From Aquimarina acroporae (lineage in GTDB: Bacteria; Bacteroidota; Bacteroidia; Flavobacteriales; Flavobacteriaceae): a stretch of 64,000 bases of DNA. Under the pieces are notes generated by a model that was not told the DNA's origin, did not search any database, and was given only the letters and a program-made list of their open reading frames with translations. Made by a program: the position numbers and the translations under genes. Where the stretch lies: positions 1 to 64,000 of the forward strand of contig NZ_JALPRE010000007.1 of the NCBI RefSeq assembly GCF_023195925.1. Reading direction: 5' to 3'. Of the stretch, positions 17,301 to 26,775 are shown in pieces. Numbering within the stretch: position 1 is the first letter of the stretch; every line of letters starts with the position of its first letter.

Positions 17301-20300
17301 ATGAAATGCACAACCCCAACATTTCTAATCAAATTTTTTGCACTACCCTTTTTCATTCTATGTATTCATTTTAGCTCTTACGGTCAAAACAAACAGGACA
17401 CCCTAGTTGCTTACAGACATTTAATTGAAGGCGATAAACTACTAAACAAATGGAATCTAGACAGTGCTATAACCCACTTTAACAAGGCTTTAAAAACATA
17501 TCAAAAGACAGGAAACAAAAAAAGAACTGCCGATATTTTTGATAAAATTTCTAAGGTTCACCTTGGAAATTTTGATCTTAATGATGCTTTTGAAAATGCT
17601 CAAAATGCTATGCACATACGTATGCAGCTCTTTGGAAAAAATCACCCCATAACTGCAATTTCTTATAACCATGTGGGGTACATCTTAAAAGAACAAGATC
17701 AATTTCAAAAGGCTTTAGATTATTTCAATAAAGCCCTAGAGATTCAAATAAAAGTCTATGGAGAAGATAGCTATCATACCGCAGATAGCCAGCATAACAT
17801 CGGAATTATTTATCACCGATGGGCACAATACGATAAGGGCTTAGTGCAATATGACAAAGCTTTAAAGATAAGAGTTAAAAAGTTTGGAAAAAATCACAAA
17901 AAAATCGCCGATAGTTACATTGATATAGGCACGACACATTACCATCTAGGGAATCGAAAAAAGGCAATATACCATTACCAAATGGCACTCAAAATCAGAC
18001 AAAAAGTTTATGGAGAAAATAGCCCTGAAGTTGCCTTTTGCTATAACCACATTGGAAATATTTTAACTTTGCTTAGTCAATATGAAAAGGCTCAACATAA
18101 TCATGAAAAATCTTTAAAAATCATTGAAAAAAGCTTTAATATTGATCATCCATACGTTGCTCTTTGTCTTTACAGTATGGCGGTAAATTTAAGACTTAAA
18201 GGAGAACATAACAAAACTCTTCCTCTTCTTGAAAAATCCCTAGATATACTAAAAAACAAGCTTGGTAAGATGCACTCTAAAACCTCAAGTGTTTTGGTAG
18301 AAATCAGCCTCTATTATGCAAAAAAGGGTTTGTACAAAAAGAGTTTAAAATATCAACTTGAAACTTTAGCTGTGGATTTAGAAGTATATCCAAAAAATCA
18401 TTCATTTATCGGATCATGTTATAACAATCTAGGTAATCTTTACAGATACAATGGTGAACATAATAAAGCTCTGTCTTATCTTAAAAAAGCTAATAAGATT
18501 TATATTCCAATTTTAGGAGAAGAACATGGGGCTGTAGCAAGAGTATATAATAATATAGCCAATATCCATAAAGCTATTAAAGACTATGACAAGGCTCTTG
18601 CTTATTATCAAAAAGCGGTAGAAATCAGAATAAAAAGAAAAGGAAGATACCACGAAGAAACATCATTTTCTTTTCAACATATGGCTGATGTATTTAAAGA
18701 AAAAAAGAATTATGAAAAAGCATTAATATATTATCACAAAGCTCTGGAAATTCAAAAAAAAGCTTATGGGAATTTAAATTATTTTATTTGCGATACTCAA
18801 AATGACATTGCGTCTACTTTTGTTTTGCAGAAGAAATATGATTTGGCCTTAGTGCAGCTTAGGGAAAGTCTTAAGATAAGATTAAAAACAGACGGAAAAC
18901 ATCATCCAAGAACTGCAAAGTCTTACAATCAAATTGCTGATTTACATAAAGAAACTAAAGAATATGACAAAGCTTTGCTTTTTTATGATAAGGCAATCAA
19001 GGCAAATCGTTATTCTAAAACCGAATCCAAAATCAACCTTGGTCAACTCCCCAAATACTTAGATAATCATATTTTATTATATTCTTTACATGGTAAAACC
19101 AAAACATTACAACGCAAATTTGAAACACATCGTGATACAAATGATTTAATTGAATGTGTTACAATATTTAAAGAAGCAGACACTTTAATTCATAAAATTA
19201 GAAACGCACTGCGAACACATGCAGATAAGATAGACTTTGCAGAAAAAACAAAACAAATATATACTGATGCCATAGAGAATTGTCTTTTACTGGCAAAACA
19301 CAATCAAAAATCTTCATTTTTTAATGAGTCCTTTTACTACATCGAAAAAAGCAGAGCCAACACCTTGTTAGGGTTATTAGGTGATTCTAAAGCTAAAAAC
19401 TTTTCGGGTATACCTAGAACTATTTTGGATTTGGAACATCAATTAAAAACAGATCATGCTTTCTACACTTCTGAAATTGTTAATGAACGAACTCTTGAAA
19501 ACCCTGATACTTTAAAAATTACTATTGCAGAAAACAAGCTATTCGAAACTTCCAGGAGAAAAGATTCCTTAATTGAATCTATGGAAAAAAGGTATCCAAA
19601 ATATTACCAGTTAAAATATAAGCACCAAACTGTATCAATAGCAGAAATTCAAGAAAAGCTTGGCCAAAACACCACTGTTTTAGAGTTTTTTAATTCAGAT
19701 AGTATTACCTATGCTTATGTAATTACAAATAATGATTTTAGCATTACTAAAATAAACACCCAGAACCTTGAAGATAACATTAGGGATTTAAAATATGCTA
19801 TTAATTCAAAAAACACCAATACCTACAAAAAAGTTGCATTCGATCTATATTCCAAACTCATAGCCCCTATACAAGACAATATACGAGGGGATCACCTTAT
19901 TATTATTCCTGATGGCCCCTTATGGCATCTTAATTTCGAATTATTACTTACAGAAGAAACTCCTTCCAATAATCCCAAAAACTTTCCGTATTTACTAAAA
20001 GAATATGCGATTAGTTATGCTAATTCTTCAACTTTGTTATTTTCCGAGAAAACATTAACGCCAAATCAAAAAACAAAAAAATGTTTAGCTTTTTCGTACT
20101 CAGACTCTACCAAAATGTTCGACACCCAAGAAATGAGCTTAGCAACATTAAGAGATGCTAAAGAGGACTTGCCTGGAACTCGACAAGAGATTAAAGCCAT
20201 TTCAGAAATCATTAACGGAAAATACTATTTCGGTAATCAAGCTATAGAATCTAATTTTAAAAAAAATGCTGGTCAATATAACATTCTTCATATGGCCATG

Positions 20301-20831
20301 CATGGAGAAATAGATCATAAAAGACCTGAAAACTCAAGACTTTTATTTACAAAGAGTAATGACAGTATCGAAGATAATTTTTTATACAGTCATGAATTAT
20401 TTGCTCTAAACATTCCTGCAGAACTTACCGTATTAAGTGCCTGTAATACTGGAGCTGGAAAAATAGCGACTGGAGAGGGAATTATGAGTTTAGGCAATGC
20501 TTTTCAATATTCTGGAACTAAAAGTTTATTACTAAGTAGTTGGAAAGTTCCGGATCAAACTACTCCTGATCTTATGAAGTATTTCTATTCAAATTTAAAA
20601 AATGGAATGCGCAAAGATAAGGCTTTACAACAGGCAAAACTACAATGCCTTAACACCTTTGAATCTAACCAAACCCATCCTTTCTATTGGGGAGGATTTT
20701 ATTTGGTTGGAGATACTACTCCTTTAGACTTTGAAGAAAGTTCTAATCTATTTTGGTGGTTGTTAGGCCTCTCTTTAGTTTTAACTATAGGTATTGGACT
20801 ATTCATCCGAAAAAAAGCTACGCAGGTCTAA
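17301..20831 (+). CDS. TPR-CHAT protein with signal peptide and C-terminal membrane anchor
   Basis: About 1176 residues from the ATG at 17301, chosen because an earlier TTG lies in the -7 element. Order: signal peptide ending near SSYGQ; about a dozen kinesin-light-chain-like TPRs (~60-575, repeating ALEI.IK..G..H..TA..Y.NIG); a helical linker; a CHAT domain (~800-1140); then a hydrophobic helix (LFWWLLGLSLVLTIGIGLFI) and a short basic tail. CHAT domains are caspase/separase-like cysteine peptidases; the dyad is visible as His1001 (HMAMHGE) and Cys1048 (LSACNTG). The signal peptide and C-terminal helix place both TPRs and peptidase in the periplasm, tethered to the inner membrane. CHAT proteins often act in bacterial defence or cell-death pathways, but no partner is encoded here. 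Its stop overlaps that of convergent apbE. Confidence 0.88.
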   Translation: MKCTTPTFLIKFFALPFFILCIHFSSYGQNKQDTLVAYRHLIEGDKLLNKWNLDSAITHFNKALKTYQKTGNKKRTADIFDKISKVHLGNFDLNDAFENAQNAMHIRMQLFGKNHPITAISYNHVGYILKEQDQFQKALDYFNKALEIQIKVYGEDSYHTADSQHNIGIIYHRWAQYDKGLVQYDKALKIRVKKFGKNHKKIADSYIDIGTTHYHLGNRKKAIYHYQMALKIRQKVYGENSPEVAFCYNHIGNILTLLSQYEKAQHNHEKSLKIIEKSFNIDHPYVALCLYSMAVNLRLKGEHNKTLPLLEKSLDILKNKLGKMHSKTSSVLVEISLYYAKKGLYKKSLKYQLETLAVDLEVYPKNHSFIGSCYNNLGNLYRYNGEHNKALSYLKKANKIYIPILGEEHGAVARVYNNIANIHKAIKDYDKALAYYQKAVEIRIKRKGRYHEETSFSFQHMADVFKEKKNYEKALIYYHKALEIQKKAYGNLNYFICDTQNDIASTFVLQKKYDLALVQLRESLKIRLKTDGKHHPRTAKSYNQIADLHKETKEYDKALLFYDKAIKANRYSKTESKINLGQLPKYLDNHILLYSLHGKTKTLQRKFETHRDTNDLIECVTIFKEADTLIHKIRNALRTHADKIDFAEKTKQIYTDAIENCLLLAKHNQKSSFFNESFYYIEKSRANTLLGLLGDSKAKNFSGIPRTILDLEHQLKTDHAFYTSEIVNERTLENPDTLKITIAENKLFETSRRKDSLIESMEKRYPKYYQLKYKHQTVSIAEIQEKLGQNTTVLEFFNSDSITYAYVITNNDFSITKINTQNLEDNIRDLKYAINSKNTNTYKKVAFDLYSKLIAPIQDNIRGDHLIIIPDGPLWHLNFELLLTEETPSNNPKNFPYLLKEYAISYANSSTLLFSEKTLTPNQKTKKCLAFSYSDSTKMFDTQEMSLATLRDAKEDLPGTRQEIKAISEIINGKYYFGNQAIESNFKKNAGQYNILHMAMHGEIDHKRPENSRLLFTKSNDSIEDNFLYSHELFALNIPAELTVLSACNTGAGKIATGEGIMSLGNAFQYSGTKSLLLSSWKVPDQTTPDLMKYFYSNLKNGMRKDKALQQAKLQCLNTFESNQTHPFYWGGFYLVGDTTPLDFEESSNLFWWLLGLSLVLTIGIGLFIRKKATQV

Positions 20832-21832
20832 TTCTCAGGAAAACCATTTACACTTAACGTTTTAAGAGTTTTTTGATCATCCTCATAAATAAAAAACACT
20901 TTTAAATTGGTGTGAGTTGCCAAAAAATTCTTTGACTCCTTCAATCCCATAGACATAAAAGCTGTAGCATAGGCATCAGCCTCCATACAAGTTTCAGCAA
21001 GCACAGAAACGCTCAATACATTTGATTTATGAGGGTATCCAGTTTTTGTATCAATAATATGAGCATAACGATTCCCGTTATCGTCTATTTTAAATTTACG
21101 ATAACTACCTGAGGTGGCCATAGCTTGATCTTGCAGGTCTATTATTTTACTATAGGATTGTGTATTATCAAAATTTGGATCTTCTACACCAATTTTCCAA
21201 GGTTTTTGTTTTATACTATTTACTCCCTTAGCTCGTATTTCTCCTCCAATCTCAACAAGGTAGTTGCTATGACCTTTACTTTCTAGAAAATCTGCAAATA
21301 CATCAACCGCATATCCCTTAGCCAGCGCATTAAAATCTATAAAAGTTTTAGAGTGATTTTTGATAATTTTCCCATCTTTTAGCAACACCTTATTAATGCC
21401 CACTGTATGTAAAAGGCTATCTATTTTTAAACTATCTAATGCTATAACTTTGCCTTCTGGACCAAAATCCCATGCATTTACCAACACCCCAATTGTAGGG
21501 TCAAAAGCTCCCGAAGTAGCATCATATAATCTTTTTGAAGCTAAAAATACATTTTCAAAATGCTTATCTACAACAACCGTGGTATCTCCTCTATTTATTT
21601 TAGAGATATCAGAATCTTTGATATACGTAGACATAGAGGTATTTATAACGGTAATTAAGCTGTCATAAGATTTTGAGTAGTCTATTTTTTTTACATCGAT
21701 ACATTGCACAGAAAATGTAGTTCCAAAGGCCTCTCCATTAACAAAATTCTGATATAACTGGGTATTTTTTTTACATGAAAGAAAAAAACATACTCCAGCA
21801 AGCATAACTATTTTACGAATCATAAAAATCAA
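20828..21832 (-). CDS. apbE: FAD:protein FMN transferase, lipoprotein
   Basis: 334 residues with a lipobox FLSCKK, so exported and anchored. ApbE transfers FMN from FAD to a threonine of target proteins, chiefly NqrB, NqrC and RnfD/G. Family landmarks: GAFDPTIGVLVNAW, FIDFNALAKGYAVD, LVEIGGEIRAKG, ATSGSYRKF, YAHIIDTKTGYP and the Mg2+ Asp/Thr segment DAYATAFMSMG. Its start overlaps the stop of the upstream 125-codon gene by ATGA, indicating translational coupling. The nqr operon lies about 5 kb upstream on the same strand, which gives a likely substrate. The stop overlaps the CHAT gene stop by 4 bp. Confidence 0.95.
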   Translation of the reverse strand: MIFMIRKIVMLAGVCFFLSCKKNTQLYQNFVNGEAFGTTFSVQCIDVKKIDYSKSYDSLITVINTSMSTYIKDSDISKINRGDTTVVVDKHFENVFLASKRLYDATSGAFDPTIGVLVNAWDFGPEGKVIALDSLKIDSLLHTVGINKVLLKDGKIIKNHSKTFIDFNALAKGYAVDVFADFLESKGHSNYLVEIGGEIRAKGVNSIKQKPWKIGVEDPNFDNTQSYSKIIDLQDQAMATSGSYRKFKIDDNGNRYAHIIDTKTGYPHKSNVLSVSVLAETCMEADAYATAFMSMGLKESKNFLATHTNLKVFFIYEDDQKTLKTLSVNGFPEN

Positions 21833-22206
21833 TTAAGATGGGTTTCAATACTTTGTAAACCAGCATACTCCAGAACATAATCTTCGTTTAGAAAAACCGG
21901 TTTATTTGGGTTTTCTGCATTTTGTAACCCAACTCCAGCATAAAAGATTTTCGCCTCTTGCTCTCTCGCATGCTTTTTGAATGACTCCATCCAAATCATA
22001 TCATAATTATGTGGGTTATCTGGATAAGAAATCGCTTTGACCACTACAAAGTAGCGCTGATTAGATTTATCAATACACACAAATTGGGGATGTCTCCCCA
22101 AAGTGCTATTTATTGCAATAAATTCGAAGCCTTTTTTCTCTAGCTCCTCCCCCACGATATTCATCGCAAGGTTATGAAGTTCTTGTTTCGTCAATATTCT
22201 CGTCAT
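21829..22206 (-). CDS. Small conserved protein coupled to apbE, 125 aa
   Basis: No signal peptide or membrane segment; likely cytoplasmic. The sequence (LTKQELHNLAMNIVGEELEKKGFEFIAINS, then FVCIDKSNQRYFVVVKAISYPDNP, then AKIFYAGVGLQNAE) looks like a small restriction-endonuclease-like or other alpha/beta fold, but no catalytic residues are clear. Relatives are, as I recall, sometimes labelled Na+-NQR subunit F-like in databases; nothing here (no Fe-S cysteines, no flavin motif) supports that label. It overlaps apbE by ATGA, so it may serve flavin transfer or Nqr assembly, which is inference from context only. Confidence 0.75.
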   Translation of the reverse strand: MTRILTKQELHNLAMNIVGEELEKKGFEFIAINSTLGRHPQFVCIDKSNQRYFVVVKAISYPDNPHNYDMIWMESFKKHAREQEAKIFYAGVGLQNAENPNKPVFLNEDYVLEYAGLQSIETHLN

Positions 22207-22213
22207 AGCGATG

Positions 22214-22221
22214 CAAAGATA
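22214..22221 (-). promoter_or_regulatory. -7 element TATCTTTG for the small gene-apbE pair
   Basis: Perfect TAnnTTTG match on the minus strand, ending 7 bp before the ATG at 22206. The predicted transcript would be almost leaderless. No matching -33 TTG was seen. Confidence 0.45.
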
Positions 22222-22239
22222 ATATTCTGCACTATTTTT

Positions 22240-25200
22240 TTAAAATCTCAAACGACCAACTTCTAACTCATCTTCTTCCTTATCTAATCTCACAATACTT
22301 ATTTTCTTAGATTCATTTTTTCTACCATAATTTGTAAAAAGCGTGACCTTTAATATGGTTGGACCAGATATTTTTTGAACAGCATCTGCAAAATAATCTA
22401 TCATAACCTTATAATCACCTTTAATCGCTTTTTTAAGCATAAATTCTTCGGGACCATAACCATCTACCATATCTTCAGATAATCTTCCTCCTAGATCGGT
22501 TTCAGAGTTTTTATAATACCCTTTTTCCTCATTGGGGTCAATCACCCAAAGATCCAGATCGGTATCATTATGGTTCCAATCTACAACAATTCTTATATCA
22601 ACCGGAGTTTCAGAAAACAATGCTCTTTTCTTTTTGCTCAATTTAAGTTGTTTTCCGTATTTAAAAACCAATCTATTCAATTCAATAAAGGCTAAATGTT
22701 CTATTCCGTAAAAACGCTCTTCTAGGTCTTTTTCTAAGAGCTCCCCATTATATATTTGATACAGTAAATCGAAACTTTTCTGAAACTCGCCAATATATTC
22801 ATAGGCCAATGCCAGGTCTCTATAGGATTGTGGTTCTTCGGGTCGTAACTCTAAAACTTTCTGATACACTATAACAGCAAGTTCATACTTACCAAAATAT
22901 TCCAATTTATAAGCCAAAGCCTTCATTAATTCGTAATTATCAAGCTCTACCTCTATAAGGTTTGAAAGTATTTGAATCGCTCTCTCAGGTGATTTTCTTT
23001 TTTCAAAAAAATCTGCAACTTCAATATAAAAAAATGGGATATTCGCATAATCATCTCTAATTTCAATATACTTATTGTAAGCTGCTGCAGTCGTTTTTTC
23101 TTTTTCTAGAACTGCAATATAAGCCTCATTGGGTTGCCAAGGTTTCAATGCTATTTTATCAGATATTTCTTTATTAAAAGTGGCAATAGATTCACCATTT
23201 GCTTCCTTCCCTGCTTTTGTAGTAATAAGAATTACCCCATCTACTCCTCTAGCACCATATATAGCAGTACCGTTAGTTTCATTTAGAACTTGCATCGATT
23301 CGATTTCATCTGGAGACAAATCTTCTGTCGGGTTACCTTCTACTACAACTCCATCAACAACATACAACGGTTGTGCACTATTGGATAGAGAAGTAACTCC
23401 TCGAATAGTTACCGAAGTAGATGAACCTACTGAACCATTTTGTGCAGTTATATTAACTCCAGAAACAGCTCCTTGTAATGATTCTGAAATTTCTTCTTTT
23501 TGAATTGTAGTAACATACGCACTTAAGGCTCTTTTCTGCACACTAATTCCTTGAGCAGTTACCACAACCTCCTCTAACATCGCAGCATCTTCGGGCATTT
23601 TGACATTTAATCCCGATGTATTAGCAGAAACTCGTGTTACGGCAAAACCTAAATATGAAAATACTAACTCTTGTTCTACTTCAGCATTTATAATAAAATT
23701 CCCATCAAAGTCAGTTTGTGCTACAATTTCGGTTCCGTCTACTCTAATATTGACTCCAGGTAGTGGTAATCCCCCATCATCGGTCACTACCCCAGAGACA
23801 GATCTTTTTGTAGTATCTAAATATACCTGATTTATTTCTATACCATTTGTTGCAGTAGGAGTAGTACCTGTCTGTCCCGCAACTGTAGGAACTGGATTTG
23901 GGTTTTGCTCTGCAACTTGACGAGGGGCTGGAGCAGTTGATCCCACATCAGGTTTCTTAATAGGTTTACTTTTCCTTTTGGGAAATTTTGTGGTGTACCA
24001 CTGCATTAAATCTTCATAATCCTCAAATAAATCTTCTCTTCTATCGGCTAGATCTTCTTGTTTTTCCAATTCTTCCTCCTCCAGATTGGTTACCCTCTCT
24101 TTATACAATGCTTTTAACTCCTTTGGAGGCTCTATTCTATATCGAACATAATCTTCAATTCTATCCAAAATTATCATCGACGTATATTCTGTTATTAAAC
24201 CATGTTGTTTTGCCAAAGAAACGATCGCAGATTTATTTTCTTTTTTATTTACCAACAAAGCTTTCAGCTTTTTCTTCGCCCATATCTTTTTCACTATTTT
24301 CTCGTTGGAAGTAGTATTGATTTGCACTTCTATTTCTTCGGAAACTTTGTTTTGATACCCAAAAAGTAATTTGATAGTAGTATTTTCTGAAAACCTTCCA
24401 GCAATTGAAAAATCTGAAGTTACATTGGTATTGCTATTTGGGTATACCTCAAAAACATTACTATTTTTTTCTACTCCTAAAAACTGAAATGTTTCGTGTT
24501 TTAAAATTTTTAAAGCAGCAGCTCCAGAATATCTTCCTAGGTTAATATAACTCCCTCCAGATGAAGTAGCCAATAAATTCATAAGTTCATGATCTGCAGA
24601 AACCGAAGTGTTAAGGACATATATAGGTGTTTTTAAAGAACTTGAGTAACTCCCTAAATTAGATAGCCCATCTGTAAAAAGAAGAATCTCATCTGATTTA
24701 AATTTCACAGAACTTAAACATTGTAGCGAAGTGCCTCCATCATACTGGATGTTAGTTATTTCTTCTTTTAATTGGTCCCAATTACCAGAAGAAATAGTAT
24801 AACTTTTCTCAATTGAAATATCATTGTTAAAAGAAACCAGCTCCACGGTTACATCCTGAAGATATTCGAAATATAAATCCAATACTTCTATTTCTTTAGT
24901 GGTTTTTTTATGCAATCTTGAAAAAGACGAATCCCATAATAAAGTAATCTTTTTAGGTTTTTTCTTTATCCTGGTGTTAGGAGCTAATCTCCTATTTACA
25001 TAGAAAAAATCATTGTAGGTTATTATCTTTTGTTCGTCTTTGAGATTAGGAATCCTTATTACAATACTTTTTTTTGGTATGTAATTCTCCTTATCAAACG
25101 TAGCACTGTACTTATTATCCTGCTGTTTGAAAACTAACTTACCTGTATCCTCCTGCGGAGCAGTATTTCCGTAAACATCAAACTGTATAGAAAATTTTTC

Positions 25201-25701
25201 AAGTTTATCCTTAAAACCCATAGGAAGTTCATATACATAATGATCATCTAACGCAAATAGTTCCTGTTCATATGTAATTCTAACCTGTTTATATCCATTG
25301 GGCAGAATAGGGTAAATTCTTGCTTTATAATTGTTCCCTTGCACTTTTTCAAGAAGACCAGGATCAATATTTTGTCTTATAGTACTTTCATATGCCACTC
25401 TTGCCAGTTCTTTCTCGACAATTACTGCTTCTCTCATTTCTCCATTAACTTCCATTTCGAAACCTGAAACCGCTTGCCCTTCTCCTAAGGGAAATTGTAA
25501 TTCACCTTCAAGAGTTCTATCGGTGCCATTGAAAAACTTCATATCATAAGTAGTCGTAGCAAAGTTACCAATGACTTTTACATCAACTTTTAAAATAGAA
25601 AGCTTTAATTGTGTGGAGTCGTTGAGTTGAATTACCGGAACATCTTGAGCGATGATCTTAGTTAACGACATCAATGCCAGTAGTAGTAACGTTTTTTTCA
25701 T
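22240..25701 (-). CDS. VIT-VWA protein fused to a SusC-like carboxypeptidase-regulatory/TonB-plug module, TPR and DUF2135-like end
   Basis: 1153 residues. Signal peptide (ends IIAQ); VIT domain (~20-165: TTYDMKFFNGTDRTLEG, FPLGEGQAVSGFEMEVNG, LPNGYKQVRITYEQ); VWA-like domain (~245-400) with the MIDAS motif DSSFS; a Pro-rich linker (~590-625); a CarboxypepD_reg domain (~630-705, VSGVVTDDGGLPLPGVNI, DFDGNF); a TonB plug (~710-830, SLQGAVSGVNI, TIRGVTSLSNS, PLYVVDGVV, IYGARGVDGVILITTK); TPRs (~850-1000); and a DUF2135/YfaP-like beta domain (~1035-1150, WNHNDTDLDLWVIDP). The plug is not followed by a 22-strand barrel, so this is not a transporter; the module is probably reused for protein-protein contact. 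Probably periplasmic. Its leader has a hairpin next to the ATG. Confidence 0.88.
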   Translation of the reverse strand: MKKTLLLLALMSLTKIIAQDVPVIQLNDSTQLKLSILKVDVKVIGNFATTTYDMKFFNGTDRTLEGELQFPLGEGQAVSGFEMEVNGEMREAVIVEKELARVAYESTIRQNIDPGLLEKVQGNNYKARIYPILPNGYKQVRITYEQELFALDDHYVYELPMGFKDKLEKFSIQFDVYGNTAPQEDTGKLVFKQQDNKYSATFDKENYIPKKSIVIRIPNLKDEQKIITYNDFFYVNRRLAPNTRIKKKPKKITLLWDSSFSRLHKKTTKEIEVLDLYFEYLQDVTVELVSFNNDISIEKSYTISSGNWDQLKEEITNIQYDGGTSLQCLSSVKFKSDEILLFTDGLSNLGSYSSSLKTPIYVLNTSVSADHELMNLLATSSGGSYINLGRYSGAAALKILKHETFQFLGVEKNSNVFEVYPNSNTNVTSDFSIAGRFSENTTIKLLFGYQNKVSEEIEVQINTTSNEKIVKKIWAKKKLKALLVNKKENKSAIVSLAKQHGLITEYTSMIILDRIEDYVRYRIEPPKELKALYKERVTNLEEEELEKQEDLADRREDLFEDYEDLMQWYTTKFPKRKSKPIKKPDVGSTAPAPRQVAEQNPNPVPTVAGQTGTTPTATNGIEINQVYLDTTKRSVSGVVTDDGGLPLPGVNIRVDGTEIVAQTDFDGNFIINAEVEQELVFSYLGFAVTRVSANTSGLNVKMPEDAAMLEEVVVTAQGISVQKRALSAYVTTIQKEEISESLQGAVSGVNITAQNGSVGSSTSVTIRGVTSLSNSAQPLYVVDGVVVEGNPTEDLSPDEIESMQVLNETNGTAIYGARGVDGVILITTKAGKEANGESIATFNKEISDKIALKPWQPNEAYIAVLEKEKTTAAAYNKYIEIRDDYANIPFFYIEVADFFEKRKSPERAIQILSNLIEVELDNYELMKALAYKLEYFGKYELAVIVYQKVLELRPEEPQSYRDLALAYEYIGEFQKSFDLLYQIYNGELLEKDLEERFYGIEHLAFIELNRLVFKYGKQLKLSKKKRALFSETPVDIRIVVDWNHNDTDLDLWVIDPNEEKGYYKNSETDLGGRLSEDMVDGYGPEEFMLKKAIKGDYKVMIDYFADAVQKISGPTILKVTLFTNYGRKNESKKISIVRLDKEEDELEVGRLRF

Positions 25702-25704
25702 GGT

Positions 25705-25746
25705 CAGTGTTTTTTGTTTTAAGTAAAACTCCTCAAAAAACCACTG
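25705..25746 (-). promoter_or_regulatory. Leader hairpin just before the VIT-protein start codon
   Basis: Inverted repeat CAGTGTTTTTTG (25705-25716) / CAAAAAACCACTG (25734-25746): 12 paired bases with one bulge and a 17-nt loop. In the minus-strand transcript it ends 3 nt before the ATG at 25701, so folding would occlude the start region. It could alternatively be a weak terminator for the upstream DUF4846 gene. Confidence 0.4.
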
Positions 25747-25805
25747 TTCCCAAACCCATAATGAGTGAACACTACTTTACAATTAGGGAAAATATCAAAT
25801 TCTGA

Positions 25806-26684
25806 TTATTTAAATCTTACAAATAGCGCCTCATCAAAATAATAACTAGGTGTATAAACTGGCTCACCTTCTTGAAATTGGTACCATGGAGAAATTGAAG
25901 GCTCTTCAAAATTCTTGAGCATACAAACACTTTGTGCTGGCGTATTTCCTTGAGCCAAAAGATACATTTTATCTCCTTCCTCATTTACAATTTCATCTAC
26001 AATAATCTCGATGTGACCAGGCGAACCTGGTTTCACCAACATATCCCCTATTTTAATTTCTGAAACCGGTACTTTTTGAAGTTCATGATACATAGATAAT
26101 GTACCTGCATACATATAAATAAGATTCAGATATTTATAAAAATTCGATTTTGTATGATTAGCAGATGCTGTTTTATGAAAGGTAACCTTATTACCTTTAA
26201 TATTTGGGCGATAGCCTTCTGCATATTTCTTCCAGGAACAGTAGTGTCCTGAAGTAAAGTTAAACCCTATTTCGTTTTTTCTATTGTTATTCCATAAATA
26301 TTCCGACCGTATCCTCATTAAAGCATCTGCACATTGTTGAAGTCCGTTTTTAGGAACCGGCACCTCCAAAATAGCATCATGCCAGTTTTGAGCAAAATAC
26401 TCTGAATCGTCATAGTTAATGATTTTAGTACCGTATGGCTTCAACTTATAATGTCTGAGATATTCCTGAAAAGATTGGTTTGGATATACTACTCTTTTAT
26501 ATCCTTCGGGGACCAACACTCTGGTAGAAATAGAATCTCCTTTTGTATTGATATAGCTAGGTTCTGTTACTATGTTTGTAATTACACCTTTTACATGATG
26601 TACTGCCATTTTACCTTTTACCGTACTCCTTAATATCACAAACAGAACTACTACTACAACCAGAGATATAATATATTTCCTCAT
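25806..26684 (-). CDS. DUF4846 family protein
   Basis: 292 residues with an N-terminal membrane segment (residues 5-20, IISLVVVVVLFVIL), so exported and probably anchored. The sequence matches my recollection of DUF4846: LQQCADALMRIRSEYLWNN, IGFNFTSGHYCSWKKYAEG, YKYLNLIYMYAGTLSM, IGDMLVKPGSPGHIEIIVD and YLLAQGNTPAQS. The GHYCSWKKYA and PGHIEIIVD segments resemble NlpC/P60-type Cys and His blocks, so a papain-like fold is possible, but this is inference. It starts a new unit: the nqr terminator lies between it and nqrF. Confidence 0.82.
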   Translation of the reverse strand: MRKYIISLVVVVVLFVILRSTVKGKMAVHHVKGVITNIVTEPSYINTKGDSISTRVLVPEGYKRVVYPNQSFQEYLRHYKLKPYGTKIINYDDSEYFAQNWHDAILEVPVPKNGLQQCADALMRIRSEYLWNNNRKNEIGFNFTSGHYCSWKKYAEGYRPNIKGNKVTFHKTASANHTKSNFYKYLNLIYMYAGTLSMYHELQKVPVSEIKIGDMLVKPGSPGHIEIIVDEIVNEEGDKMYLLAQGNTPAQSVCMLKNFEEPSISPWYQFQEGEPVYTPSYYFDEALFVRFK

Positions 26685-26716
26685 AAATCAACTTACTTTT
26701 TTCCCCTTTAAAAATA

Positions 26717-26752
26717 ATAAAACCGATACAATTTCTTGCATCGGTTTTAATA
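26717..26752. terminator. Terminator of the nqr operon
   Basis: Stem AAACCGAT (26720-26727) / ATCGGTTT (26740-26747), extended inward by CAA/TTG after one mismatch, with a T-tract on the minus-strand side. It closes the transcript after nqrF. Confidence 0.85.
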
Positions 26753-26775
26753 TAGTTCATACTTTGTTGAACAAA

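Noticed and set aside
21829-22206. Labelling the 125-aa protein as an Nqr subunit F
   Set aside because: It lacks Fe-S cysteines and flavin or NAD motifs; the true NqrF is at 26776-28086.
22240-25701. Functional TonB-dependent transporter
   Set aside because: Only the plug and its N-terminal extension are present; TPR and DUF2135-like domains follow where the barrel should be.
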